From Geomonas paludis (GTDB lineage: Bacteria > Desulfobacterota > Desulfuromonadia > Geobacterales > Geobacteraceae), in assembly GCF_014193585.1 (NCBI RefSeq), contig NZ_BLXY01000002.1, positions 682,001-746,000 on the forward strand: a stretch of 64,000 bases of DNA, in the 5' to 3' direction. Position numbers and translations under genes: made by a program. Below are positions 1 through 7,997 of the stretch, in pieces. The notes beneath the pieces are model-generated. The model saw only the letters and a list, made by a program, of their open reading frames with translations, had not been told where the DNA came from and searched no databases. Each line of letters opens with the position of its first letter. Positions within the stretch are counted from its first letter, which is position 1.

Positions 1-1481
1 ATCTCGCTCCCCTGCTTCAGGACCACGGCTGCCATCACCTGCTCGCCGTACTTGCGGTCGGGGACGCCGTAAACCTGGATGTCGGAGATCTTCGGGTGGG
101 TGTAGAGGAACTCCTCGATCTCGCGGGGGTAGATGTTCTCGCCGCCGCGGATGATCATGTTCTTGATCCTGCCGGTGATCTTGCAGTAGCCGTTCTCGTC
201 CATCACCGCCAGGTCACCGGTGTGCAGCCAGCCGTCGGCGTCGATGGCCTTGGCGGTCTCCTCCGGCATCTTGTAGTACCCCTTCATGACCAGGTAGCCG
301 CGGGTGCAGAGTTCCCCCTGCTTGCCGGGGGGGAGCTCGGCGCCGGTCTCGATGTCGACGATCTTCAACTCGACGTTGGGGAGCACGCGTCCCACCGTGG
401 CGACCTTGAGTTCGATGGGGTCGTCGGTGCGGGTCTGGGTGATCACCGGGGAGGACTCGGTCTGGCCGTAGGCGATGGTGATTTCGCTGGCGTGCATGTC
501 GCGGATCACGCGCCGCATCACCTCGATGGGGCAGTTGGAGCCGGCCATGATACCGGTCCTAAGCGACGTGAGATCGAACTCGGCGAAGCGGGGGTGCTCC
601 AGTTCCGCGATGAACATGGTGGGCACGCCGTGCACGGCGGTGCAGCGTTCCTGCTCGATGGCCTGCAGCACCTTGAGCGGGTCGAAGATTTCCACCGGGA
701 CCATGGTGGTGCCGTGGGTGACACAGGCCATGACGCCCAGGACGCAGCCGAAGCAGTGGAAGAACGGGACCGGAATGCAGAGGCGGTCCTTCTCGGTGAA
801 GCACATGCACTCGCCGATGTTGAAGCCGTTGTTGACCACGTTGTGGTGGGTCAGCATGACCCCTTTCGGGAACCCGGTGGTGCCGGAGGTGTACTGCATG
901 TTGATCACGTCGTGGATGGAGAGGGTGCGCTCGACCGCCTCCAGTTCGGCGTCGGGAACCTGCGCGCCGAGTTCGACGATGTGTTCGAAGTTGATCATCC
1001 CGTCCGGGGCGCCTTCGCCGAGGAAGACCACGTGCTTCAGACAGGGGAGTGCCGCGCTGGTGAGCTCTCCCGGTTTGCTGCCGGCAAGCTCGGGTACCAC
1101 GCTCGACAGGGTCTCTATATAATTGGTGTCCTTGAACCCCTGCACCAGGAACAGCACGCTGGAGTCGGACTGCTTCAGAAGGTACTCCAGCTCGGCCGAC
1201 TTGTAGCTGGTGTTGACGGTGACCAGCACCGCGCCGATTTTGGCGGTGGCAAACTGCAGCGTCACCCACTCCGGCACGTTGTAGGCCCAGATGGCGAGGT
1301 GATCGCCCTTCTTCACCCCCATGCGCAGCAGCCCCTTGGCCACCAGGCGGCACCTCTCGTTGAACTCGCGATAGCTATAGCGCAGACCGCGCTCCACGTA
1401 GACCAGCGCCTCGTTGTCCGGGTATTTTCCGGCGATGTCATCCAAAAGCGCCCCGACCGTCAAATTGATCTCTTTCGACAT
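1..1481 (-). CDS. AMP-binding acyl-CoA synthetase, 3' end cut by window
   Basis: This reads as an ATP-dependent acyl-CoA ligase of the ANL superfamily, which activates a carboxylic acid as acyl-AMP and transfers it to CoA in the cytoplasm. The translation starts [15 protein letters not shown] at an ATG with a GGGGGATC stretch upstream. It contains the AMP-binding signature [16 protein letters not shown] around positions 890-945, then [18 protein letters not shown] and the hinge region [18 protein letters not shown]. About 493 codons are present, so roughly the last 50 residues (the catalytic lysine loop) lie outside the window. The chain length of the substrate cannot be told from the sequence. 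It is transcribed away from a 790-bp gene-free stretch. The family call is firm and the substrate is open. Confidence 0.85.
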   Translation of the reverse strand, partial: MSKEINLTVGALLDDIAGKYPDNEALVYVERGLRYSYREFNERCRLVAKGLLRMGVKKGDHLAIWAYNVPEWVTLQFATAKIGAVLVTVNTSYKSAELEYLLKQSDSSVLFLVQGFKDTNYIETLSSVVPELAGSKPGELTSAALPCLKHVVFLGEGAPDGMINFEHIVELGAQVPDAELEAVERTLSIHDVINMQYTSGTTGFPKGVMLTHHNVVNNGFNIGECMCFTEKDRLCIPVPFFHCFGCVLGVMACVTHGTTMVPVEIFDPLKVLQAIEQERCTAVHGVPTMFIAELEHPRFAEFDLTSLRTGIMAGSNCPIEVMRRVIRDMHASEITIAYGQTESSPVITQTRTDDPIELKVATVGRVLPNVELKIVDIETGAELPPGKQGELCTRGYLVMKGYYKMPEETAKAIDADGWLHTGDLAVMDENGYCKITGRIKNMIIRGGENIYPREIEEFLYTHPKISDIQVYGVPDRKYGEQVMAAVVLKQGSE

Positions 1482-1908
1482 GATCCCCCCTGCTGTTTCT
1501 TCACATCAAACAGTCGTTCGCGTAAAAACAACTTATTGGAAATAAAAGGTTTTACCAATTAACACAGGCTCCCGCGGCATGTCAAGAATTAAGGGGGGCC
1601 GATCATTTGTTCGATGGGTGACAACAAGAGTGCGCCGCACAGCCAGCAGAAAAAGCTTGACACATCTTTTCCCCGCAAGACCGGATGCTTAGCCTAAATA
1701 CCTGAAATCATTGACCGTGCAACTGAAACCTTGTTACGGTGACGGTGCCTATTCTGTAGGCAATCTGCAGAGGCGACCAATTTAAAAAGAGTTTTCTCTG
1801 TCTTCAACGCCTTTTCCACAGCGCTTTCCACAAACGATGTGGACCAGAGGGAAAAAGGGCAAATTCTGATGTGATACTAAGTACTTGCACTTCCGTTGGG
1901 TGGAAAAG

Positions 1909-2180
1909 CAGTTACGCAAAGTTACGCGAAGTAGCGCAAAGGTCGCGAAAGAGAGGCTTTTGGTTTCACACCAAAGTCTTCTTCCCGTGCTTCGCGGATA
2001 CCCGGCGTTCTTCGCGCTACAGCTTTTAAAGCAGTTACGCAAAGCACGCGAAGTAGGCGCAAAGGTCGCGAAAGAGAGGCTTTTGGTTTCACCTCAAAGT
2101 CTTCTTTCCGTGCTTCGCGGATACTCGGCGTTCTCCGCGCTACAGCTTTTAAAGCAGTTACGCAAAGCACGCGAAGCAGA
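1909..2180. repeat. 123-bp tandem repeat, about 2.2 copies
   Basis: The string CAGTTACGCAAAG recurs at 1909, 2032 and 2155, an exact 123-bp period. The first two units are nearly identical and the third is truncated after about 25 bp. Each unit contains a CTTTTGGTTTCAC...CAAAG hairpin and a GCAAAGGTCGCGAAAG motif. That motif resembles the interior of the palindromic element family found later in the window. It lies between two minus-strand genes. Confidence 0.85.
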
Positions 2181-2217
2181 CAAGAGGATGCCTGCCACGA
2201 AGTGCTGCACCAGAATC

Positions 2218-2257
2218 GGCGCCCCCCCTTTGCGAAGGGGGGGACAGGGGGGATTTG
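2218..2257. repeat. C/G-run hairpin element
   Basis: A run of seven C, a TTTGCGAA loop and a run of seven G form a strong hairpin, followed by ACAGGGGGGATTT. It sits just after the stop of the 2-hydroxyacid dehydrogenase, so it could end that transcript, although there is no T-run. A related hairpin occurs at 3988-4019. Confidence 0.6.
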
Positions 2258-2275
2258 GTTCGGTGGTTGGACCAG

Positions 2276-3238
2276 CTACAGCCCGTTCACCACGTTCCGG
2301 GGAGCACCTGCGAGGAAAGCGGCGATGTTGCCTGCCGTGGTCGCCATGAGACGGCGCCGGGCGGCCAGGGTAGCCCAGGCAATATGCGGGGTGATGATGC
2401 AGTTCTTGGCGTGCAGCAGCGGACTCTCGCAAGGAATCGGCTCGGTGGCGGCGACATCGACCGCGGCCCCCGCGATCACCCCGGCGTCGAGAGCATCGGC
2501 CAAGTCGCGCTCGTTGACCAGCCCGCCGCGCGAGGTATTGATGAGCAGCGCGTGGGGCCGCATCAGGCGGAGCCGCTCCGCATTGACCAGTCCCTCGTTC
2601 TGGTCGGTGAGCGGGCAGTGCAGGCTGACCACGTCCGCCTTGGCGAACAGATCGTCCAGCTCCAACCACTGGACCGTAATTCCTTCCGGAGCCACCCTGC
2701 TCCTCGGGTTGCAGGCGAGAATCTCCATCCCCAGTGCGGCGGCAATGGCAGCCACCCGGGCGCCGATCCGTCCCAGCCCGACGATGCCCAGCGAGCGCCC
2801 CTTGAGCTCGGTGAGCGGCTGCGCCACCAGGGTGAAATCGACGGAACGGCTCCACTCCCCCCGCTGCACCGCGGCATGGTATTGCGCCACGCGGTTGGTC
2901 ATCTCCAGCAGCAGGGCGATGGTGTGCTGCGCCACGGAGTCGCTGCCGTACTCCGGGACGTTGACCACCGGGATCCCCAGTTGCGCCGACTGCGCCAGGT
3001 CGACCACGTTGTACCCGGTCGCCAGCACGCAGATCAACCGCACTTCGGGAAGCTGCTTCATGGTGGCGGCGCTGAGCCGGGTCTTGTTGGTGAGCACGAT
3101 CTGCGCGCCCCGGCAGCGCTCCAGCACCAGTTCCTCGGGGGTGCGGTCGTAAACTACCAGTTCTCCGAAAGCGGCGACCTCGTCCCAGGGGTTGTCACCG
3201 GGGTCAAGGGTGTAGCCATCGAGCACCACGATCTTCAC
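2276..3238 (-). CDS. D-2-hydroxyacid dehydrogenase (glycerate/hydroxypyruvate type)
   Basis: A 320-residue NAD(P)-dependent D-isomer-specific 2-hydroxyacid dehydrogenase. The Rossmann motif GIVGLGRIGARVAAIAAALG lies near residue 150. The family signature continues with the NTSRGGLVNE segment (catalytic Arg), the Glu of ATEPIP and the catalytic His in ITPHIAW near the C-terminus. Length and order fit the glycerate dehydrogenase subgroup, which reduces hydroxypyruvate or glyoxylate, but substrate specificity is not decidable here. It begins nine bases after the DUF502 gene, so the two are probably co-transcribed. Confidence 0.85.
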   Translation of the reverse strand: MKIVVLDGYTLDPGDNPWDEVAAFGELVVYDRTPEELVLERCRGAQIVLTNKTRLSAATMKQLPEVRLICVLATGYNVVDLAQSAQLGIPVVNVPEYGSDSVAQHTIALLLEMTNRVAQYHAAVQRGEWSRSVDFTLVAQPLTELKGRSLGIVGLGRIGARVAAIAAALGMEILACNPRSRVAPEGITVQWLELDDLFAKADVVSLHCPLTDQNEGLVNAERLRLMRPHALLINTSRGGLVNERDLADALDAGVIAGAAVDVAATEPIPCESPLLHAKNCIITPHIAWATLAARRRLMATTAGNIAAFLAGAPRNVVNGL

Positions 3239-3247
3239 GACAACCTC

Positions 3248-3838
3248 CTAGTGGACCACCACGCCGCCCGAAACCACGAACTTCACCGCGTCCTCGACGC
3301 TCATGCCGCAGTCGTACACTTCGGACTCCCTGAAGAAAAGGGCAAAGCCGGAGGTGGGGTTGGGCATGGTCGGGACGTACACCACCACCAGCTTCTCGCC
3401 GTCGCGCTCCACCTCGGCGGTCACGAAGCCGACGGCACGGACGCCGGTGCGCGGCCACTCGACGAAGACGGCCCTGCGGTAGGAGGTTTTCCCCTCCTTG
3501 AACACCTGGGTCAGCTGTTTGCTGGAGTTGTAGATCGACTTCACCAGCGGGATGCGGGAGAATAGCTCGTCCCACCACCTGAGTATCCTGGTCCCCATCA
3601 CGTTGGTCGCCAGCAACCCGGAAAGGTAGATGACGATGACGCCGGTCAGCATGCCCAGGCCGGGGATGTAGGAGTGGTCGCTGATGAGCGCGGCCAGCAG
3701 CGAGTCGAGGTAGCTCCCCAGGATGCCGTCCGCGAAGTTGAACAGGAACTTCAGGATGAATATGGTTATGCCCAGGGGCACCACCACGAACAGGCCGGTG
3801 ATGAATTTCCCCTTGAAATGCTTGATGATCTTATCCAC
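3248..3838 (-). CDS. DUF502 family membrane protein
   Basis: A 196-residue inner-membrane protein of the DUF502 family, whose function is unknown. Two hydrophobic segments are visible: near residues 12-35 (FITGLFVVVPLGITIFILKF) and 58-82 (LGMLTGVIVIYLSG). A conserved soluble tail follows with FVTAEVERDGEKLVVVYVPT and PNPTSGFALFF. I place the start at a GTG (3836-3838) because GGAGG lies five bases upstream. The longer frame beginning at an ATG at 3877 has no ribosome binding site. It appears to be the first gene of a two-gene unit with the hydroxyacid dehydrogenase. Confidence 0.85.
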   Translation of the reverse strand: MDKIIKHFKGKFITGLFVVVPLGITIFILKFLFNFADGILGSYLDSLLAALISDHSYIPGLGMLTGVIVIYLSGLLATNVMGTRILRWWDELFSRIPLVKSIYNSSKQLTQVFKEGKTSYRRAVFVEWPRTGVRAVGFVTAEVERDGEKLVVVYVPTMPNPTSGFALFFRESEVYDCGMSVEDAVKFVVSGGVVVH

Positions 3839-3905
3839 TTGCGCCTCCGTAATAGACTTCGTTGCGTTATGCAACAAAGTCGCCGCAGTGTCAACGGTTT
3901 TGGGT

Positions 3906-3945
3906 GCGGCAGAAGGGACTGGCTCCGACAGGTGCCAGTCCCTCT
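3906..3945. repeat. GGGACTGGC...GCCAGTCCC hairpin element
   Basis: GGGACTGGC and its reverse complement GCCAGTCCC flank TCCGACAGGT, followed by a CACGGAACGCT tail. The same motif, expanded to a long inverted repeat, occurs at 60013-60128, so this is a dispersed repeat family. It lies between divergent genes. Confidence 0.65.
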
Positions 3946-3987
3946 CACGGAACGCTCCCTTTCAACTCAGCCTGCTTTCCATGCACG

Positions 3988-4019
3988 CTTCCCCCTTTGC
4001 CAAGGGGGACTTTTAGGGG
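3988..4019. repeat. C/G-run hairpin element, second copy
   Basis: TCCCCCTTTGCCAAGGGGGA forms a near-perfect hairpin, followed by CTTTTAGGGG. It is the same type as the hairpin at 2218-2257. It sits directly upstream of the S41 protease promoter. Confidence 0.5.
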
Positions 4020-4028
4020 CAAATGGAG

Positions 4029-4058
4029 TTGACAACTACACGCGCAAAAACATACAGT
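4029..4058 (+). promoter_or_regulatory. Sigma70-type promoter of the S41 protease gene
   Basis: A perfect -35 TTGACA (4029-4034) is followed after 18 bp by TACAGT (4053-4058; four of six matches to TATAAT). The predicted start of transcription, near 4065, leaves a leader of about 40 bases before the ATG at 4106. Confidence 0.5.
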
Positions 4059-4105
4059 AGCACGTTACGGATTTATCCACAGATTCCACGTCAAAGGCTC
4101 CCTCC

Positions 4106-5503
4106 ATGCTGAAAAAAGCGTTCGCCATAACCGCCGTCGCCGCCCTCCTCTCCGCCGTCTTCTTTCTCGCGCCGCTTTTGGACAAGGATGAGCGCGCCCG
4201 CAGGAGTGAAGCGGAGTACGTCTCCATGTTCAAAGAGGTGGTCGACATCGTCAAGGAGAGCTACGTCGACAAGGTCGACGACAAAAAGCTCATGACCGGC
4301 GCCATCAACGGGATGCTGGCCGCGCTCGATCCGCACAGCACCTACATGCCGGTCACGGAGTACTCCGAGATGAAGGTGCACATGGCGGGCGCCTTCGGCG
4401 GCGTCGGTATCGAGTTGGACATGCGCAACGGCAAGCTGATGGTGAACGCACCCATCGAGGACACTCCCGCCTTTCGGGCCGGGATCCTGGCCGGCGACCA
4501 CATCTTCCAGATCGACGGCAAGCCGACCAAGGACCTCCCCATCAACGAATGCGTGAGCCGGATGCGCGGCACCCCCGGGACCCAGGTCACCCTCACCATC
4601 GTCAGGGAGGGGACGGCGAAACCGCTCACCTTCCGCCTGACCCGCGCCATCATCAAGACCAAGAGTCTCAAGGCCCGACTTCTGGAGCCCGGCTACGGCT
4701 ACGTCCGCATCGCCGAATTCCAGGAGCGGACCGGCGAGGACTTCGACAAGGCGCTGAAAACCCTGGCCGCCGACAACGGCGCACCCCTCTCCGGACTGAT
4801 CCTGGACCTGCGCTACAACCCCGGCGGGCTGGTGGACCAGGCCTACCGCGTCGCGGACCGGTTCATAGGCGAAGGGCTTACCAACGGCGACATCGTCACC
4901 ACCAAGGGGCGTGACGCGAAATCGGTGCAGACCCTGACGGCGACCATCGGCGAGAAGGAACCCAAGTACCCCATGGTGGTGCTGATCAACGGCGGCTCCG
5001 CCTCCGCCTCCGAGATCGTGGCCGGCGCGCTGCAGGATCACAAACGCGCGGTCGTCATGGGGACCCAGAGTTTCGGCAAAGGGAGCGTGCAGTCCGTCAT
5101 GACCCTCAATAACGGCGACGGGCTCAAACTGACCACAGCCCGCTACTACACCCCGAGCGGTCGTTCCATCCAGGCCAAGGGGATCACCCCCGACATCGAG
5201 GTGGAATTTGCAAAACCGGCGGCGGCGAAAAAGGAAACCGAGCCGGAAATCCGCGAGCAGGACCTGGACGGGCACATGCAGGGAGCGCAGGAGAGCAAGC
5301 CGGCCCCCGAGACCAAGCCGGCCGTGCCGGAAACGAAGCCGGCCGCGCCGCCCAAGCCTGCACACCCGACCCTGCTGCCCAAGGTCAATGGCGCCGGCAA
5401 GGAGCCAAGCGAGCAGGAACTGCTGCAAAAGGACAACCAGCTCGCCCGCGCCCTCGAGCTCATCAAGGGAGTCAATGTCCTGAAAAAAGGCCTGCTCCGT
5501 TGA
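4106..5503 (+). CDS. S41 family carboxy-terminal processing protease (CtpA-like)
   Basis: A 465-residue periplasmic or membrane-anchored serine protease of the Tsp/CtpA family, which degrades or trims proteins from their C-terminus. An N-terminal signal or anchor covers residues 4-24. A PDZ domain spans roughly 90-175 (FGGVGIELDMRNGKL, then RAGILAGDHIFQIDGKP). The catalytic Ser/Lys dyad fits Ser300 in NGGSASASEIV and Lys325 in GTQSFGKGSVQS. After the protease core (to about 372) comes a Lys/Pro/Glu-rich linker and a short basic tail. The stop codon overlaps the miaA start (TGATG), so the two genes are translationally coupled. Confidence 0.9.
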   Translation: MLKKAFAITAVAALLSAVFFLAPLLDKDERARRSEAEYVSMFKEVVDIVKESYVDKVDDKKLMTGAINGMLAALDPHSTYMPVTEYSEMKVHMAGAFGGVGIELDMRNGKLMVNAPIEDTPAFRAGILAGDHIFQIDGKPTKDLPINECVSRMRGTPGTQVTLTIVREGTAKPLTFRLTRAIIKTKSLKARLLEPGYGYVRIAEFQERTGEDFDKALKTLAADNGAPLSGLILDLRYNPGGLVDQAYRVADRFIGEGLTNGDIVTTKGRDAKSVQTLTATIGEKEPKYPMVVLINGGSASASEIVAGALQDHKRAVVMGTQSFGKGSVQSVMTLNNGDGLKLTTARYYTPSGRSIQAKGITPDIEVEFAKPAAAKKETEPEIREQDLDGHMQGAQESKPAPETKPAVPETKPAAPPKPAHPTLLPKVNGAGKEPSEQELLQKDNQLARALELIKGVNVLKKGLLR

Positions 5504-6429
5504 TGGTAACGGGCGGCATCCAAGCGCCCGGAGCCCCGAACCTGCTGGTGATACTCGGGGCGACCGCCTCCGGCAAGACCCGGCTCGGAGTCCAGCTTGC
5601 CCAGCGGCTGCAGGGGGAGATCATCTCGGCCGATTCGCGCCAGGTATTCCGCGGCATGGACATCGGCACCGGCAAAGACCTGCACGAATACCAAGGGGTC
5701 CCCTACCACCTGATCGATGTGGCGCCCCCCGGCCACGAGTTCAACCTGTTCCAGTTCCAGCGTCTTTTCCTCGACTCCTTCTCCGACATCTCCGGGCGCG
5801 GCAGTCTTCCGGTCCTGGTCGGCGGCAGCGGCATGTACCTGGACTGCGTGCTGCGCGGCTACCGCCTGGTCGAGGTCCCGGAGCATCCCGCGCTGCGGCG
5901 GGAGCTCGCGCCGCTCTCCATGACGGAGCTTGCCGAGCGCCTGGTCCGGGCCAATCCCAGGCTGCACAACAGCACCGACCTCACCGAGCGGGATCGGCTG
6001 GTGCGCGCCATAGAAATCGCCGAGTATCAAGGGGGGAGCGAAGAGCCCTGGCCGGACATCACCCCCTTCACCATCGGCATCCGGTGGGAGCGCGCGCAGC
6101 TCAGGGAAAGGATCACCAAGAGGCTCAGGGAGCGGCTGGAGGCCGGGATGATCGAAGAAGTGCAGCGGCTGCATGAAGCCGGCACCGGCTGGGACAGGTT
6201 CGAGTTCTACGGGCTGGAGTACCGGTACGTGGCGCGCTATCTCAAGGGGGAGCTTTCCAGAAACGACATGTTCCAGAAGCTCAACGCCGCTATCCACGAT
6301 TTCGCCAAGAAGCAGGAGAACTGGTTCAAGCGGATGCAAAGCCACGGCATCGAAATCCACTGGGTGGAGGGAGCGGGCGACCCGCTCGCGGAGGCGCTGG
6401 AACTGCTAACACCATTCAAACAGGGATAA
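5503..6429 (+). CDS. miaA: tRNA dimethylallyltransferase
   Basis: MiaA transfers the dimethylallyl group to A37 of tRNAs that read UNN codons. This 308-residue protein has the P-loop GATASGKT near residue 20, the DSRQVFRGMDIGTGK segment and the LVGGSGMYLDC motif. The start is the ATG overlapping the upstream stop (TGATG). The last four residues (FKQG) and the TAA stop are supplied by the left arm of a palindromic repeat element starting at 6419, so the element forms the gene's 3' end. The last 43 codons are duplicated downstream (6618-6746). Confidence 0.93.
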   Translation: MVTGGIQAPGAPNLLVILGATASGKTRLGVQLAQRLQGEIISADSRQVFRGMDIGTGKDLHEYQGVPYHLIDVAPPGHEFNLFQFQRLFLDSFSDISGRGSLPVLVGGSGMYLDCVLRGYRLVEVPEHPALRRELAPLSMTELAERLVRANPRLHNSTDLTERDRLVRAIEIAEYQGGSEEPWPDITPFTIGIRWERAQLRERITKRLRERLEAGMIEEVQRLHEAGTGWDRFEFYGLEYRYVARYLKGELSRNDMFQKLNAAIHDFAKKQENWFKRMQSHGIEIHWVEGAGDPLAEALELLTPFKQG

Positions 6430-6575
6430 AGGGGATAAAAGGGATAACGGCATAAAGACTTTGGTAACGCAATGACGCAAAGGCGCAAAGTCGGGCCGAA
6501 CCGACAACACGCTTGTTTTACCCCAAGTTTTTATTGGTTTCAGGTGTCATCCCCTTTATCCCTTTTATCCCTGTT
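6419..6575. repeat. Palindromic AACAGGGATAA element, copy 1
   Basis: The left arm AACAGGGATAAAGGGGATAA (6419 onward) is matched by the right arm ATCCCCTTTATCC...TATCCCTGTT, ending at 6575. The interior carries AACGCAATGACGCAAAGGCGCAAAG. The left arm contributes the miaA stop codon. Together with the miaA tail it forms the first unit of a tandem duplication. Confidence 0.85.
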
Positions 6576-6617
6576 AAATGACTTTGGTTCAGATTTCGGC
6601 CGTAGCAGTTAATTCAT

Positions 6618-6746
6618 TTCGCCAAGAAGCAGGAGAACTGGTTCAAGCGGATGCAAAGCCACGGCACCGTGATCCACTGGGTGGAGGGAGCGGGCGACCC
6701 GCTCGCGGAGGCGCTGGAACTGCTAACACCATTCAAACAGGGATAA
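6618..6746 (+). pseudogene. Duplicated 3' fragment of miaA
   Basis: This repeats miaA positions 6301-6429 almost exactly, ending in the same in-frame FKQG-stop. The clearest change turns HGIEIHW into HGTVIHW. It has no start codon or ribosome binding site of its own and encodes only about 43 residues, so it should not be functional. The duplication continues through the adjoining palindromic element to about 6941. Confidence 0.85.
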
Positions 6747-6903
6747 AGGGGATAAAAGGGATGAAGGCATAAAGGCTAAAGGCTTTTGTAACGCAAAGCC
6801 GCAAAGGCGCAAAGCCAGGCAAACCTACAAGCCGTTTTTTTGTTTTACCCAGAAATCTTTTGCTTTTAGGTGTTATCCCCTTTATCCCTTTTATCCCTGT
6901 TAA
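6736..6903. repeat. Palindromic AACAGGGATAA element, copy 2
   Basis: It has the same arms as copy 1, with the interior TAACGCAAAGCCGCAAAGGCGCAAAG. It ends with TTTATCCCTTTTATCCCTGTT at about 6902. Interior substitutions and small indels separate it from copy 1, so the duplication is not brand new. Confidence 0.85.
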
Positions 6904-6957
6904 ATGACTTTTGCTTTGGATTTCGGGCGCGGCAGTTAATTATTGACGTAATAAGTG

Positions 6958-6966
6958 TGGTATGTT
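6958..6966 (+). promoter_or_regulatory. Possible extended -10 promoter of cysE
   Basis: TGGTATGTT resembles an extended -10 (TGnTATAAT) about 66 bases upstream of cysE. The nearby TTGACG (6943-6948) is only 12 bp away, which is too close to be its -35 box. Weak evidence. Confidence 0.25.
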
Positions 6967-7031
6967 ACGAAAAAAAGGCGAAGCAGATAGTGCTTGTTTC
7001 GTTAACGTACTAAGAGCCAGGGAGGAGACCG

Positions 7032-7700
7032 ATGTTTGCAAGACTGAAATCGGACATTAAGGCGGTGTTTGACAGGGATCCGGCGGCAAGAAGCGTGCTG
7101 GAGGTGATCTTCTGTTATCCCGGCCTGCACGCGCTCTGGTTCCACCGGATCGCGCACTGGCTTTGGACGCACGAGCTGTACTTCCTGGGCAGGTTCACCT
7201 CCCACATTGGCCGTTTCATGACCGGCGTAGAGATTCACCCCGGCGCCACCATCGGCAAGGGCTTCTTCATCGACCACGGCATGGGGGTGGTCATCGGGGA
7301 GACCGCCGAGATCGGCGACAACGTCACCCTCTACCACGGGGTAACCCTGGGCGGGGTGAGTTGGGAAAAGGTGAAGCGCCACCCTACCCTGATGGACAAC
7401 GTGGTGATCGGCTCCGGAGCCAAGATCCTCGGCCCGTTCACCGTGGGCAAGGACAGCAAGGTCGGCTCCAACTCCGTAGTGGTCAAGGAAGTCCCCCCCA
7501 ACTCCACCGTGGTCGGCATACCGGGGCGCATCGTCATGGCGACCGAGAAGCCGCAGGACCGTCCGGACCTCGAGCACGGCAAGATGCCCGACCCGGAGGC
7601 GAAGGCGATCTCCTGCCTGTTCGATCAGATCAGGGAACTGGAGAGGAAATACGCCGCCCTCGCCGCCGATCACGAGGCCCTCAAGAAAAGGCTCGGGTAG
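7032..7700 (+). CDS. cysE: Serine O-acetyltransferase
   Basis: Makes O-acetylserine from serine and acetyl-CoA, the carbon skeleton for cysteine synthesis. The 222-residue protein is of the short, EpsC/CysE type. A helical N-terminus (residues 1-60) precedes a left-handed beta-helix of hexapeptide repeats ([38 protein letters not shown]). A short C-terminal tail follows. GGGAGGAG lies five bases before the ATG. No cysteine synthase gene adjoins it. It is bounded by palindromic elements on both sides. Confidence 0.9.
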   Translation: MFARLKSDIKAVFDRDPAARSVLEVIFCYPGLHALWFHRIAHWLWTHELYFLGRFTSHIGRFMTGVEIHPGATIGKGFFIDHGMGVVIGETAEIGDNVTLYHGVTLGGVSWEKVKRHPTLMDNVVIGSGAKILGPFTVGKDSKVGSNSVVVKEVPPNSTVVGIPGRIVMATEKPQDRPDLEHGKMPDPEAKAISCLFDQIRELERKYAALAADHEALKKRLG

Positions 7701-7710
7701 AACCAATTCA

Positions 7711-7984
7711 AACAGGGATAAAGGGGATAAAAGGGATAGAACCTAAACACGATCAGAAGCTTTAACGTGAAGACGCGGAGCCGCCAAGACGCAACGAAAA
7801 CCTTTAGACTTAAATCACAATGGTTTTGTCGTTCCACCCAACAGTCTTGTCTTGGCGTCTCCGCGCCTTGGCGCCTTTGCGTTAAAAGAGATTTTAGCCT
7901 TTATCCCCTTTATCCCCTTTATCCCTTTTATCCCTGTTATAAGTTTTTTGTCTTTATCCCCTTTCATCCCCTCCATCCCTGTTT
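7711..7984. repeat. Palindromic AACAGGGATAA element, copy 3, with two right arms
   Basis: The left arm is at 7711-7738. The interior has nested arms GACGCGGAGCCGCCAAGACGC and GCGTCTCCGCGCCTTGGCG. Two right arms follow in succession (ending near 7939 and at 7984), which suggests a nested or partial second copy. It fills the whole cysE-mtaB gap. Confidence 0.8.
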
Positions 7985-7997
7985 GTGTTAGGACTTT

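Larger units (their letters stand above)
1482..2275. other. Gene-free stretch with repeats
   Basis: Between the two minus-strand genes I see no credible coding region. The short open frames here arise from repeats. The stretch holds a small inverted repeat (TGCCTA/TAGGCA near 1746-1762), a 123-bp tandem repeat (1909-2180) and a G/C-run hairpin (2218-2257). The promoter of the AMP ligase must lie at the low-coordinate end, but no convincing -35/-10 pair was found. Confidence 0.6.

Noticed and set aside
96..1562. A 488-codon plus-strand frame across the AMP ligase
   Set aside because: The minus strand encodes a clear ANL-superfamily enzyme over the same bases. The plus frame has no recognisable domain.
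6618..6746. The miaA tail copy as an independent small gene
   Set aside because: No start codon or ribosome binding site fits. It is explained fully as part of the tandem duplication.
6943..6966. TTGACG-12 bp-TATGTT as a cysE promoter
   Set aside because: The spacer is five bases too short for sigma70. Only a weak extended -10 remains possible.
7767..7991. Small frames encoding strings such as YPLYPLYPFYP or KGIKGIKG in repeat regions
   Set aside because: They are translations of the AACAGGGATAA arms and recur wherever the element lies. No start signals are present.
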